DNA from: Bradyrhizobium symbiodeficiens
GTDB taxonomy: Bacteria > Pseudomonadota > Alphaproteobacteria > Rhizobiales > Xanthobacteraceae
DNA: 64,000 bases
Reading direction: 5' to 3'
NCBI RefSeq assembly: GCF_002266465.3
Contig: NZ_CP029427.2
Location: forward strand, 3,660,501 to 3,724,500
The notes under the pieces were generated by a model that saw only the letters and a list, made by a program, of their open reading frames with translations, had not been told where the DNA came from and searched no databases. Shown here piece by piece: positions 26,185-35,947 of this stretch. How positions within the stretch are numbered: the stretch's first letter is position 1; each line of letters opens with the position of its first letter. The position numbers and the translations under genes are program-made.

Positions 26185-27571
26185 GCCTGATAGCAAGCAA
26201 GGCGTAGAGCAGGGGACGGCGAAGAAATCGCGCGGCCGCGGCTTCATCATGACCCTGATCACGCTCGCGATCCTCGGCGGGCTCGGCTATTACGGCTGGA
26301 CCGTCTGGCATCAGCAGCCGCAGCAGGCGAACGGCCGCAACCAGCGGCCCGATCTGCCGGTTCCGGTGCTGGCGGCGACGCCGCGCATCCAGGATGTTCC
26401 TGTCTATCTCGACGGCGTCGGCGCGATCCGTGCGCTCAACACCGTGACCGTGCGCTCGCAGGTCGACGGCAAGCTCATCGCCGTGAATTTTACGGAAGGG
26501 CAGGACGTCAAGAAGGGCGACGTGCTAGGCGAGATCGATCCCGCGCTCTACCAGGCCACCTACGATCAGGCGGTCGCCAAGAAGGCGCAGGATCAGGCCC
26601 AGCTCGCCAACCAGCGCATCGACCTGACACGGTATGAGCAGCTCGCTGCCTCCAATGCCGGCTCCAAGCAGCAGGCCGACACCCAGCGCGCGCTGGTCGC
26701 GCAGACCGAGGCGCTGGTCAAGGCCGACCAGGCCGCGATCGACAACGCGGCGGCGACGCTGAGCTATACCAAGATCGTGGCGCCGATCTCCGGTCGGGCC
26801 GGTCTGCGCCAGGTCGACCAGGGCAACATCGTCCACGCCTCCGACACCACGGGGCTCGTGGTGATCACGCAATTGCAGCCGATCGCGGTGTGGTTCAGCT
26901 TGCCGCAGCAACAGATCATGCGCGTCAACGCCGCGGCCGCCAAGGGTCCGCTCGCAGTCGATGTGTTCGGCAACGACGGCGTCACGGTGATCGACACCGG
27001 CAAGCTCACCGGCATCGACAACCAGGTCGACCAGACCACCGGCACGCTCAAGCTCAAGGCGGAATTTCCCAACGCCAACTACCAGCTCTGGCCGGGCCAG
27101 TTCGTGAACGTTCGCCTCAAGGTCGAGACGCTGATGCAGGCGCTGGTGGTGCCGACGTCGGCCGTACAGCGCGGCCCGATCGGGACGTTCAGCTACGTCA
27201 TCGGCGAGGATAATCTGGTCTCGGCCAAACCCGTGACGGTGACCCAGCAAAACGAGCATGATGCTGTCATCGCGAGCGGCCTGTCGGCGAACGACAGGGT
27301 CGTGACCACGGGCTTTGCCAATCTGTCCGACGGCTCGAAGGTGGTCATCGGCCGCGATGACCAGACCCCGTCGGCCGATCTCGCGCCCCGCAAGCGCACG
27401 CGCGGTCCGGACGGCCAGAAGAAGGACGGTGCCAAGGAAGGCCAAAAGGACGGACAAGGTAAGGACAGCGAGTTCCGCGCCAAGCGCAGGAGCAGCGAGG
27501 GTGACCAGAAGGGACAGACCGGGCCGGCACCAGGGCCTGGTGCATCGGGAAGTGGAGCCAAACAACCATGA
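26174..27571 (+). CDS. RND efflux periplasmic adaptor (membrane-fusion protein, MdtA-like)
   Basis: This 465-residue adaptor links the inner-membrane pump to the outer-membrane channel. An N-terminal signal anchor (GFIMTLITLAILGGLGYYG) is followed by the lipoyl halves and hairpin (DGVGAIRALNTVTVRSQVDG, ISGRAGLRQVDQGN) and a beta-barrel with the TTGTLKLKAEFPN stretch. The last 60 residues are lysine-, glycine- and glutamine-rich (GQKKDGAKEGQKDGQGK) and unlike typical adaptors. The ATG at 26174 lies inside the end of the channel gene, indicating coupled translation. A start at 26141 would lie deeper in that gene and is less likely. Confidence 0.88.
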   Translation: MLFKPDSKQGVEQGTAKKSRGRGFIMTLITLAILGGLGYYGWTVWHQQPQQANGRNQRPDLPVPVLAATPRIQDVPVYLDGVGAIRALNTVTVRSQVDGKLIAVNFTEGQDVKKGDVLGEIDPALYQATYDQAVAKKAQDQAQLANQRIDLTRYEQLAASNAGSKQQADTQRALVAQTEALVKADQAAIDNAAATLSYTKIVAPISGRAGLRQVDQGNIVHASDTTGLVVITQLQPIAVWFSLPQQQIMRVNAAAAKGPLAVDVFGNDGVTVIDTGKLTGIDNQVDQTTGTLKLKAEFPNANYQLWPGQFVNVRLKVETLMQALVVPTSAVQRGPIGTFSYVIGEDNLVSAKPVTVTQQNEHDAVIASGLSANDRVVTTGFANLSDGSKVVIGRDDQTPSADLAPRKRTRGPDGQKKDGAKEGQKDGQGKDSEFRAKRRSSEGDQKGQTGPAPGPGASGSGAKQP

Positions 27572-27614
27572 TCCCGATCCCGACAACAGCCGCTTGACGC
27601 GGCAGGCAGATCCC

Positions 27615-30600
27615 ATGGGTGTCTCCGAACCCTTCATCCGTCGTCCCATCGCGACCTCGCTGCTTGGCATCGCGCTTCTGATCGGCGGGCTGCTGGGCTA
27701 TTTCGCGCTGCCGGTCTCGGCGCTGCCGCAGGTCGATTTCCCGACCGTGCAGGTGACGACGCAGCTTCCGGGCGCGAGCCCCGACGTGATCGCCTCGCTG
27801 ATCACAGCGCCCCTGGAGCGGCAGCTCGGCCAGATCCCTTCGCTGTCGGCGATGAATTCGACCAGCTCCTTCGGCGTCAGCCAGATATCGCTGCAGTTCG
27901 ATCTCAACCGCGACATCGACGGCGCGACCCAGGACGTGCAGGCCGCGATCAACGCCGCGGCGGGCGTGCTGCCCAAGACGCTGCCTTATCCGCCGACCTA
28001 CGCCAAGGTGAACCCGGCGGACGCTCCGGTGATGACGCTGGCGCTGCGCTCCGACACCATCTCGCTGCGGGCCATGAGCGACATCGCGGATACGCTGCTG
28101 GCGCAGCGGCTGAGCCAGATTTCCGGCGTCGGGCGCGTCTCGGTGCTGGGCGGTCTGAAGCCGGCCGTACGCATCCAGGCGGACCTGGCGCGGCTCGCCG
28201 CCTACGGCATTGCCATGGAAGATCTGCGCACTGCGATCGCCAATGCCAATGTCTCCGGGCCGAAAGGCTCGCTCGACGGCGCCCAGCAGGCCTACATCAT
28301 CGCGGCCAACGACCAGATCGCCGCCGCCGACGCCTACAAGCCCATCATCATCGCCTACCGCAACGGCTCGCCGGTCACCATCGCCGATGTCGCGCAGATC
28401 GTCGACGGCCTGGAGAACGACCGCACCGGCGGCTGGTACCAGGGCACGCCCGCCGTCATCATCGACATCCAGCGCCAGCCCGGCGCCAATGTCATCGACG
28501 TCGTTAGCCAGATCCGCGCCGAAATCCCCAAGGTGCAGCGCGCGATCCCGGCCGGCGTGAACCTCACTATCGTCTCCGACCGCACCGTGACCATCCGCGC
28601 TTCGGTCCACGACGTGCAGTTCACGCTGGTCCTCAGTGTCGTGCTGGTGACGCTGGTGGTGCTGCTGTTCCTGCGCTCGCTGCGGGCGACCCTGATCGCC
28701 GGCGTGGCACTGCCGCTGTCGCTGATCACCAGCTTCGGCATCATGTATTTCGCCGGCTTCAGCCTCGACAATCTGTCGCTGATGGCGCTGACGATCGGCA
28801 CCGGCTTCGTCGTCGACGACGCCATCGTGATGATCGAGAACATCGTCCGCCACATGGAGAACGGCGACAGCGCGATGGAGGCCTCGCTGAAGGGCGCCAG
28901 CGAGATCGGCTTCACCGTGATCTCGCTGACGGTATCGCTGATCGCGGTGTTCATCCCGCTGCTGTTCATGTCAGGCCTCGTCGGGCGAATGTTCCGCGAA
29001 TTCGCGCTGACACTGACGATCGCGGTCGTGACCTCGGCCGTGGTCTCGCTGACGCTGACGCCGATGATGTGCTCGCGGCTGCTCAAGCACGCGCATGAGG
29101 AGCTGGCGGTGCCGGGCCTCGCCGCCATCAGCCGTTTCATCGACCGCACCGTCGAGGCCTACCACCGTACGCTGCTGGTGGTGTTGCAGCACCAGCGCAC
29201 GACGCTGGTCGTGACCTTCGCCACGCTGGTCGCGACTCTCGTCCTCTACGTCGTCGCGCCAAAAGGCTTCCTGCCGCTTCAGGACACCGCCTCGATCACG
29301 GCGGTGACGGAGGCGGGGCCCGACGTGTCGTTTGCGGAGATGCGGAAGCGGCAGACCGAGGTTGCCGATGCCATCAAGGCCGATCCTGATGTGACCGGGG
29401 TGGTGTCGGTCATCGGGGCGGGCTCGGTCAACCCGACTACGAATGTCGGCCGCCTCGTCATGTCGCTGAAGCCGCGCGGCGAGCGGCGCGACGATGTCAG
29501 CGCGGTCATTGTCCGGCTGAAGGAGAGGGTATCCGGCATCCCCGGAATGACCGTCTATTTCCAGCCGGTGCAGGACGTGCAGATCTCGACCCAGTCGAGC
29601 CGCTCGCAGTACCAGTACACGTTGACCGGCACGGATGCGGCGCTGGTGTCGGAATGGGCGCGCAAGCTGGTCGCGGAGATGCGGCGCGATCCATTGTTCC
29701 GCGATGTCTCCTCGGAGGCGCAGGAAGGCGGCCTGCGCGCGCAGCTCGATGTCGACCGCACCCGCGCCGGCCAGCTCGGCGTCAGCCTGCAAGGCATCAC
29801 CGACACGCTGAACGACGCCTTCGCACAGCGACAGATCTCGACCATCTACGGCCAGGCCAACCAGTACCGCGTGGTGCTGGAGGCGCTGCCGATGTACCAG
29901 CGCGATCCCTCGATCCTGTCGAAGCTCTATCTGCCGGGGGCCGCGAGCGCGACCGCAGGCACGCCCAACGCGCAGGTGCCGCTGTCGGCCGTGGCGACGC
30001 TGAAGCGCACCACTGCGCCGCTGGCGATCTCCCATCAGGCGCAATTCCCCGCGATCTCCCTCAGCTTCAACCTGGCGCCGGGCGCAGCGCTCGGCGATGC
30101 CGTCGAAGCGGTCAAGACGATCGAGACCCGTATCGCAATGCCCAACAGCATCGTCGGCGTTTATTCCGGCGACGCCGCCGAATTCGCCAAGGCGCTGGCA
30201 GGACAGCCATGGCTGCTGCTCGCCGCCGTGATCACGATCTACATCGTGCTGGGCGTGCTCTATGAGAGTTACATCCACCCGATCACGATCCTCTCGACGC
30301 TGCCCTCGGCCGGCGTCGGCGCCATCCTTGCGCTGATGCTGTGCGGGCAGGACCTCTCGGTGATCGGCCTGATCGGCATCATCCTGCTGATGGGCATCGT
30401 CAAGAAGAACGCGATCATGATGATCGACTTCGCGCTCGAAGCCGAGCGCGGGCAGGGCATGTCGCCGCAGGAAGCGATCGTGCAGGCGTGCCTTTTGCGC
30501 TTTCGACCGATCATGATGACGACGCTGGCAGCGCTGTTCGGTGCGCTGCCGCTCGCAATCGAGAGCGGCACCGGCGCCGAGCTGCGCTTCCCGCTCGGCA

Positions 30601-30764
30601 TCTCCATCATCGGCGGCCTGTTGCTGAGCCAGTTGCTGACGCTCTACACCACGCCCGTGATCTACCTCGCGCTCGACCGCATCAACCGCCGCCTCGAGCG
30701 GGCGCTGCCGCCGGCCGAGCCGGGAGGTCCGCCGGTCGCGGGCGCGACCGAGGGGATGCAGTGA
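27615..30764 (+). CDS. RND multidrug efflux pump, first permease (MdtB-like)
   Basis: This 1049-residue proton-driven resistance-nodulation-division pump spans the inner membrane with twelve helices and two large periplasmic loops. It opens with the family start MGVSEPFIRRPIATSLL. Helix 4 carries the proton-relay acidic pair in GTGFVVDDAIVMIEN, and the helix 10-11 region has GIVKKNAIMMIDFALE. The ATG at 27615 follows 43 bases after the adaptor stop. The pairing with a second pump gene immediately downstream (stop and start share ATGA-type overlap at 30762-30766) matches MdtBC-type hetero-trimeric pumps. Confidence 0.92.
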   Translation: MGVSEPFIRRPIATSLLGIALLIGGLLGYFALPVSALPQVDFPTVQVTTQLPGASPDVIASLITAPLERQLGQIPSLSAMNSTSSFGVSQISLQFDLNRDIDGATQDVQAAINAAAGVLPKTLPYPPTYAKVNPADAPVMTLALRSDTISLRAMSDIADTLLAQRLSQISGVGRVSVLGGLKPAVRIQADLARLAAYGIAMEDLRTAIANANVSGPKGSLDGAQQAYIIAANDQIAAADAYKPIIIAYRNGSPVTIADVAQIVDGLENDRTGGWYQGTPAVIIDIQRQPGANVIDVVSQIRAEIPKVQRAIPAGVNLTIVSDRTVTIRASVHDVQFTLVLSVVLVTLVVLLFLRSLRATLIAGVALPLSLITSFGIMYFAGFSLDNLSLMALTIGTGFVVDDAIVMIENIVRHMENGDSAMEASLKGASEIGFTVISLTVSLIAVFIPLLFMSGLVGRMFREFALTLTIAVVTSAVVSLTLTPMMCSRLLKHAHEELAVPGLAAISRFIDRTVEAYHRTLLVVLQHQRTTLVVTFATLVATLVLYVVAPKGFLPLQDTASITAVTEAGPDVSFAEMRKRQTEVADAIKADPDVTGVVSVIGAGSVNPTTNVGRLVMSLKPRGERRDDVSAVIVRLKERVSGIPGMTVYFQPVQDVQISTQSSRSQYQYTLTGTDAALVSEWARKLVAEMRRDPLFRDVSSEAQEGGLRAQLDVDRTRAGQLGVSLQGITDTLNDAFAQRQISTIYGQANQYRVVLEALPMYQRDPSILSKLYLPGAASATAGTPNAQVPLSAVATLKRTTAPLAISHQAQFPAISLSFNLAPGAALGDAVEAVKTIETRIAMPNSIVGVYSGDAAEFAKALAGQPWLLLAAVITIYIVLGVLYESYIHPITILSTLPSAGVGAILALMLCGQDLSVIGLIGIILLMGIVKKNAIMMIDFALEAERGQGMSPQEAIVQACLLRFRPIMMTTLAALFGALPLAIESGTGAELRFPLGISIIGGLLLSQLLTLYTTPVIYLALDRINRRLERALPPAEPGGPPVAGATEGMQ

Positions 30765-33700
30765 TGGCATCGATCTCGGAACCCTTCATCCGCCGCCCGG
30801 TCGCGACCACGCTGCTGTCGATCGGGTTGTTCCTGCTGGGTGTCGTGGCCTACGATTTCCTTCCCGTCGCCTCGGTCCCGAACGTCGATTTTCCCGCCAT
30901 CTTCGTCTCGGCCAGCCGGCCGGGCGCCGATCCATCCGTGATGGCGGCGACCGTGGCTTCGCCGTTGGAGCGGCGGCTCGGCGAGATTGCCGGCATCAAC
31001 CAGATCACATCGACGTCGTCGCTGGGCACCACCAACATCCAGCTCCAGTTCGACATCGGCCGCAACATCGACAAGGCCGCGCGCGACGTGCAGGCGGCGA
31101 TCAACGCATCGCTGGTCGACCTGCCGAGCGACCTGCCGGCGCTGCCGCGCTTCCGCAAGGCCAACACCGCCGGAGCGCCCGTCTTCGTATTGGCGCTGAC
31201 CTCGAAGACCCTTGCGGCGAGCGCGATCTACGATGTCGCCGACACCGTGCTGGCCCAGCGCATCTCCCAGGTCCCCGGCGTCGGCAACGTGACGATCAGC
31301 GGCGCGGACCAGCCGGCGGTGCGGATCCAGCTCAATCCTGTGGCGCTGTCGAACGCCGGCATCGCCACCGACGACGTCCGGACTGCCATCATCAACGCCA
31401 ATCCGCTCGGCCCCGTCGGCATCTTCAACGGCGAGCGCCAGAGTGAGACGCTGTCGCTAAACAAGCAGATGCGCACGGCCAAGGAATTCCGGGACATCAT
31501 CATCAAGAGCGCGAACGGCAGTTTCCTGCGGCTGTCCGACGTCGCCGAGATCGAGGATGGCGTCCGCAATGCCCGTTCGATCGCGTGGTTCAACAAGCAG
31601 CCGGCGGTGCTGATCCAGATCACCAAACAGGGCGACGCCAACGTCATCGATACCGTCGACCGGGTGAAGGCGCTGATCCCCGAGCTGAAGCAGTGGATTC
31701 CGGCCGGCGTGGACGTCTCCACCCTGGTCGACCGCACCAGCACGATCCGCGCCAGCGTCATGGACATGCAATGGACGCTGCTGGCGACTGCCATCCTGGT
31801 GATGGTCGTGGTGTTCGTGTTCCTGCGCCGTCTGACGCCGACGATCGCGGCTGGCATCTCGGTGCCGCTGGCGCTGGCCGGCACCTGCGCCGGCATGTGG
31901 GTCGCGGGCTTCTCGATCGACAATCTGTCGCTGATGGCGCTGGCGATCTCGGTCGGATTCGTGGTCGACGACGCCATCGTCATGATCGAGAACATGTACC
32001 GCAATCTCGAGCACGGCATGCGGCCGTTCCTGGCGGCGATCGAGGGCGCCAGGCAGATCGGCTTCACCGTGGTCTCGATCAGCCTGTCGCTGATCGCGGC
32101 GTTCACGCCGTTGATCTTCATGGACGGCATTGTCGGCCGTCTGCTACGCGAATTTTCGCTGACGCTGACCTTCGCGATCGTGGTGTCGACGCTGGTGTCG
32201 CTGACGGTCACGCCGATGATCTGCGCCCATTACATCCGGCAAACCACGTCCGGCACCGCGACGCTGTTCGATCGCATCATCGAGGGATCGCTGTCGCGAA
32301 TCGTCGCATTCTATGCCCGCACCCTGCGTACCGTACTGGAATTCCCGCTGCTGACGCTGCTGGTGTTCTTCGCCACGATCGGGCTGACGGTGATGCTCTA
32401 CATCAAGGTCCCCAAGGGCTATTTTCCGACCGACGATTCCGGCTTCGTCATCGGCGCGACGCGCGCCTCCGCGGACATCTCGTTCCAGTCTATGCTTAGC
32501 CTTCAGCAGCGGCTCGCCGACATCGTCATGCAGGATCCGGCGGTGGCCGGCATCGGCTCGACGGTCGGCGGCGGAGGCGGGCCGGGCGGCGCAACCTCGA
32601 ACCGCGGCACCATGTTCATCAGCCTGAAGCCGCCAGAGGAGCGCGATCACGTTTCGACGCAGGTCGTGATCGATCGCCTGCGGCGCGCATTGTTCCCGGT
32701 GCCCGGCATCCGCCTCTTCATGTTCGCCGCCCAGGATGTGCGCGCCGGCGGGCGGCAGAGCGACTCCGACTACCAGTACACGCTGACCAGCACCGACCTC
32801 GGTTTGCTCCAGAAATGGGCTCCGATTGTCGCCAAGCGCATGGAAAGCGTCGAGGGTATCACCGACGTCTCCAGCGATCGCGATCCCGGCGGCCTCCAGC
32901 TCACGCTCACGATCGATCGCCAGAAGGCCTCGGCGCTCGGTGTCAGGGTTCAGGATATCGACAACGCGCTGAACAACGCGTTCTCGCAGCGGCAGATCTC
33001 GATCATCTACACCCAGCGCAACCAGTACATGACCGTGCTGGAGATCAATCCGAAATTCCAGGTCGATCCCTCCAACCTCGAGCGCATCTATGTTGCCGGC
33101 GCGGGCGATGCGCAGGTGCCGCTGTCGGCCGTGGTGCATGCGACGCGCGGGCTGGCCGCGCTCGCAGTCTATCATTCGCAGTCGTTTCCCTCGACCACCG
33201 TGTCCTTCAACCTGCTGCCGGACGTGCAGCTCCAGGCGGCGACGCAAAACATCCAGCGCGCGGTGGAAGAGCTGCACATGCCCGAAGGCATCCGCGGCAG
33301 CTTCGACGGCAATGCCGGCGACTTCGCCAAGACCAGCGGCCGCCAGCCGCTGCTGATCCTCGGCGCGCTGGTGGCGATGTATATCGTGCTCGGGGTGCTC
33401 TATGAGAGCCTCGCCCATCCGCTCACGATCATCTCGACGCTGCCCTCGGCCGGGTTGGGTGCGCTGCTCGCCCTGCAGCTCACCAATACGCCGCTGACGG
33501 TGATCGCCTTCGTCGGCATCATCCTCTTGATCGGCATCGTCAAGAAGAACGGCATCATGATGGTGGATTTCGCGCTCGACGCCGAACGCCAGCGCGGCCT
33601 GTCCTCGGCGGAGGCGATCTTCGAGGCCTGCCAGGCGCGCTTCCGCCCGATCCTGATGACGACCATGGCGGCGCTGTTCGCCGGCATTCCGCTCGTGGTG

Positions 33701-33868
33701 GCGACCGGCCCCGGCACGGAGCTGCGCCGTCCGCTCGGCATCACCATCATCGGCGGTCTGTTCGTCTCGCAGATCCTGACGCTCTACACCACGCCCGTGA
33801 TCTACCTGCTGATCGACCGCCTGCGGCGGCGGTCGGAGCCGCGTCCGGTGCCTGCGCCGGCGGAATAG
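30764..33868 (+). CDS. RND multidrug efflux pump, second permease (MdtC-like)
   Basis: This 1034-residue RND permease starts on the last base of the previous gene (TGATG overlap). It shares the N-terminal signature ISEPFIRRPVATTLLSIG, the proton-relay motif SVGFVVDDAIVMIEN, and GIVKKNGIMMVDFALD near the C terminus. Its periplasmic loop contains a glycine run (TVGGGGGPGGA), a feature of MdtC-like members. Together with the preceding permease it should form one hetero-trimer that exports hydrophobic or bile-salt-like compounds. It is less likely that the two work as separate homotrimers. Confidence 0.92.
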   Translation: MASISEPFIRRPVATTLLSIGLFLLGVVAYDFLPVASVPNVDFPAIFVSASRPGADPSVMAATVASPLERRLGEIAGINQITSTSSLGTTNIQLQFDIGRNIDKAARDVQAAINASLVDLPSDLPALPRFRKANTAGAPVFVLALTSKTLAASAIYDVADTVLAQRISQVPGVGNVTISGADQPAVRIQLNPVALSNAGIATDDVRTAIINANPLGPVGIFNGERQSETLSLNKQMRTAKEFRDIIIKSANGSFLRLSDVAEIEDGVRNARSIAWFNKQPAVLIQITKQGDANVIDTVDRVKALIPELKQWIPAGVDVSTLVDRTSTIRASVMDMQWTLLATAILVMVVVFVFLRRLTPTIAAGISVPLALAGTCAGMWVAGFSIDNLSLMALAISVGFVVDDAIVMIENMYRNLEHGMRPFLAAIEGARQIGFTVVSISLSLIAAFTPLIFMDGIVGRLLREFSLTLTFAIVVSTLVSLTVTPMICAHYIRQTTSGTATLFDRIIEGSLSRIVAFYARTLRTVLEFPLLTLLVFFATIGLTVMLYIKVPKGYFPTDDSGFVIGATRASADISFQSMLSLQQRLADIVMQDPAVAGIGSTVGGGGGPGGATSNRGTMFISLKPPEERDHVSTQVVIDRLRRALFPVPGIRLFMFAAQDVRAGGRQSDSDYQYTLTSTDLGLLQKWAPIVAKRMESVEGITDVSSDRDPGGLQLTLTIDRQKASALGVRVQDIDNALNNAFSQRQISIIYTQRNQYMTVLEINPKFQVDPSNLERIYVAGAGDAQVPLSAVVHATRGLAALAVYHSQSFPSTTVSFNLLPDVQLQAATQNIQRAVEELHMPEGIRGSFDGNAGDFAKTSGRQPLLILGALVAMYIVLGVLYESLAHPLTIISTLPSAGLGALLALQLTNTPLTVIAFVGIILLIGIVKKNGIMMVDFALDAERQRGLSSAEAIFEACQARFRPILMTTMAALFAGIPLVVATGPGTELRRPLGITIIGGLFVSQILTLYTTPVIYLLIDRLRRRSEPRPVPAPAE

Positions 33869-33905
33869 GTTGTTGAAGCGCCGCATCAAGCGTATAGCGG
33901 CGCCC

Positions 33906-34637
33906 ATGTCGAACCCACCAGATCCAGCCGCGGCCGAGCCGATTCCTGAGTGCCCGCGTTGCCAGAAGCCGATGCCGCTGTGCATCTGCGACAGCATCAC
34001 GCCGATTGAAAATCGGCTGTCGCTCCTGATCCTGCAGCACCCGCAGGAGCAGGACAGGGCGCTCGGCACAGCGCGCCTGCTTGCCGGGCATTTCGCCAAG
34101 GCGACGGTGCGGGTCGGCCTGTCCTGGCCGAGCCTGTCCAAGGCGCTGGGCCATCACGTCGAGAACGCTTCGCACTGGGCCGTGCTTTATCTCGGTTCGG
34201 CCCGTGCCGCCGATCTTGAAGCGGCAGCCGAGGTCGTTGCGCTCAACCGCAAGGGCGAGGTCGCGGACAACCAGCGCGCCATCCTCGGCAAGCTCGAAGG
34301 CATCGTGCTGCTCGACGGCACCTGGAGCCAGGCCAAGGCGCTGTGGTGGCGCAATCCCTGGATGCTCAAGTGCCAGCGCGTGATCCTCAACCCCGCGCAC
34401 CCCTCGCGCTATGGGCGTCTGCGCAAGGAGCCGCGCAAGGACGGGCTTTCGACCATCGAGGCCGCGGCAACGATTCTTGCCGGCCTCGAGCGGCGTCCCG
34501 ACATCGCGGAAACCCTGAACGCCAGTTTCGAACGGCTGTTAACACGCTACCGCGAGGTCCAGGCCGAGATGCCGGAACTGGCGCCCAAACCTGCCCCGAA
34601 GGGCCGGCGCGACTTCCGGCGGCGCAAACGGGCCTGA
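33906..34637 (+). CDS. DTW-domain tRNA aminocarboxypropyltransferase
   Basis: This 243-residue cytosolic protein belongs to the TapT/DTWD family, which adds the 3-amino-3-carboxypropyl group from S-adenosylmethionine to uridine in tRNA. The N-terminal zinc-like cluster CPRCQKPMPLCIC and the name-giving DGTWSQAKAL motif are present, followed by NPAHPSRYGRLRKEP. I prefer the ATG at 33906. A TTG at 33870 is in frame but lies right behind the RND stop and adds only twelve basic residues. The C terminus is rich in proline and arginine. It may be transcribed as the last gene of the efflux operon. Confidence 0.83.
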   Translation: MSNPPDPAAAEPIPECPRCQKPMPLCICDSITPIENRLSLLILQHPQEQDRALGTARLLAGHFAKATVRVGLSWPSLSKALGHHVENASHWAVLYLGSARAADLEAAAEVVALNRKGEVADNQRAILGKLEGIVLLDGTWSQAKALWWRNPWMLKCQRVILNPAHPSRYGRLRKEPRKDGLSTIEAAATILAGLERRPDIAETLNASFERLLTRYREVQAEMPELAPKPAPKGRRDFRRRKRA

Positions 34638-34729
34638 CTTCGGCCGAACTCATCTGTACGGTCGATTGCACCGCGAGGCGCGGGCGTCTAGAGACCGTCG
34701 GCGGCACAGGTCGCCATCTAGCCACGACG

Positions 34730-35285
34730 CTGCAGGAGGGCTCCAACGTCTTCGTAGCGTCCGGCCATCTCATCACGGCGGTGCCGGCGCCGCTGATCGT
34801 TCATGTCCTCCAGATGATCACGCGCAACGTGCGCATCTTCGCGCATCATCTGGTCATCGTCGTGTTGCTCTACGTCGTGATGTCCTGGCCGCTGCACTGG
34901 AGCATGCCGCTCGCGCTGCCCGGCTTTGCGATCCTGTTCCTCGCGCTGCTCGGCGGCTCGGTCGCGCTCGGCATGCTCTGCGTGCGTTTCCGCGACATTG
35001 GTTCGGCGATCGTCAGTGGCCTGCAATTCGTCTTCTTTCTCACGCCGATCATCTGGACCGAGGACAGCGCGCGCGGCAGCGGCTCGATGAGATCGTCGCC
35101 CGCGCCGGCATCCTGGTGCTCGCCTCGCATGACATCGAGCTGATCCAGAGCACCTGCAACCGGGCGATTTTGCTGGAGCAGGGGCGGATCATCGCGGCCG
35201 GGGTAACCGATACGATTCTCGCGCAATATCTGGCTCGGGTCCGGCGCGAGGAACGCGTAGCGGTGCGAAGGTCCCCGCTAAGGCA
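34730..35285 (+). pseudogene. Relic of a polysaccharide ABC exporter: permease fragment joined to ATPase fragment
   Basis: Two fragments of different proteins lie back to back. Bases about 34730-35067 encode the middle of an ABC-2-type polysaccharide permease (HVLQMITRNVRIFAHHLVIV, then LCVRFRDIGSAIVSGLQF and FFLTPIIWTED) without its start or its end. From 35078, in another frame, comes only the C-terminal tail of a Wzt/TagH-type ATPase (RLDEIVARAGILVLASHDIE, CNRAILLEQGRIIAAG), lacking Walker A, signature and Walker B. The tail then runs into a dispersed repeat and stops at 35343. A deletion that removed the permease end and most of the ATPase explains the arrangement. Neither part can function. 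Confidence 0.75.
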
Positions 35286-35381
35286 TGATCCGGAAAAGTG
35301 CGAAGCGGTTTTCGGAAGAGATCATGCGCAAACAACGAGCTAAAGCGCGATGAGGATGCATCCGGATCTCATTGCGCTTTA
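35283..35381. repeat. Two dispersed palindromic repeats
   Basis: The first, 35283-35327, has arms GCATGATC/GATCATGC around GGAAAA...GGTTTTCGG. The second, 35341-35381, has arms TAAAGCGCGATGAG/CTCATTGCGCTTTA with a central ATGCATCC. I recognise both shapes as small intergenic palindromes that recur in bradyrhizobial genomes, but this window alone contains one copy of each. They bury the 3' end of the ABC exporter relic. Confidence 0.6.
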
Positions 35382-35415
35382 GGGGCGGCCTCCGGCCAAA
35401 ATCGGGCAAAGGCGG

Positions 35416-35442
35416 TTGCCTAACCCGTTGATCCCCTATATT
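35416..35442 (+). promoter_or_regulatory. Promoter candidate for tRNA-Cys
   Basis: TTGCCT (35416-35421) and TATATT (35437-35442) are 15 bases apart, and the second hexamer matches the -10 consensus at five of six positions. Initiation about seven bases later would start just before the tRNA. Spacing is short for sigma-70. Confidence 0.4.
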
Positions 35443-35457
35443 GGTCCGCCCTTACGG

Positions 35458-35531
35458 GGCCACGTGGCGGAGTGGTTACGCGCCGGTCTGCAAAACCGTT
35501 TACTCGGGTTCGAGTCCCGACGTGGCCTCCA
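35458..35531 (+). tRNA. tRNA-Cys (anticodon GCA)
   Basis: This is a 74-base cloverleaf. The acceptor stem GGCCACG pairs with CGTGGCC, the anticodon loop CTGCAAA carries GCA, and the T arm contains GGTTCGAGTCC. The discriminator base is U, as required by cysteinyl-tRNA synthetase, and CCA is encoded in the DNA. Confidence 0.95.
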
Positions 35532-35719
35532 TCATAAATATCTGATTTTTCAGCGGAACTCAGTTCTGACCGTATTCCGTTGGGTGCGCCGGCGAGGCTC
35601 GCCTCTTGGTGCCCCCGGATTTGCCCGGGGGGCGCTGGAAACCCTGGATTCACGCCCGTTGGCATACACTTCGCATCTGCGAAGTGATGCGACTGACATC
35701 AACGAGCGCTGGAGCACCC

Positions 35720-35866
35720 GTGGGCGACATCGTCCGATTTGTCCCGAAATCCGAGCTGGAGCGGGCTCGTCTCATCCGTGAGGCCCGTGCGATCTATGAC
35801 AGCATCTTTCCATCGGCCGCACCCGACCGGGTGCCGCAGGATGGCGAGGAACGCGTCGAGACCTGA
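35720..35866 (+). CDS. Small conserved-looking hypothetical protein
   Basis: This 48-residue protein begins MGDIVRFVPKSELERARLIR and continues AIYDSIFPSA. It has a mixed-charge helical first half and a polar tail. I picked the GTG at 35720 because GGAG sits five bases upstream and the longer in-frame reading from 35606 or 35687 adds tryptophan- and arginine-rich residues with no structure. I remember similar short proteins from bradyrhizobial genomes, but no function is known. There is no signal peptide or membrane segment. Confidence 0.55.
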   Translation: MGDIVRFVPKSELERARLIREARAIYDSIFPSAAPDRVPQDGEERVET

Positions 35867-35947
35867 TCGTCGCGGCGCCGGCTTTCCCACAGCGCCTACG
35901 GCAAAACGCCGGCGAGGCGGCCGCTACGGCTCACAATGATAGCAGCC

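Noticed and set aside
35458..35531. tRNA-Cys as an integration site with a flanking island
   Set aside because: No integrase and no repeated copy of the tRNA 3' end is seen in the window, although a gene relic lies next to it.
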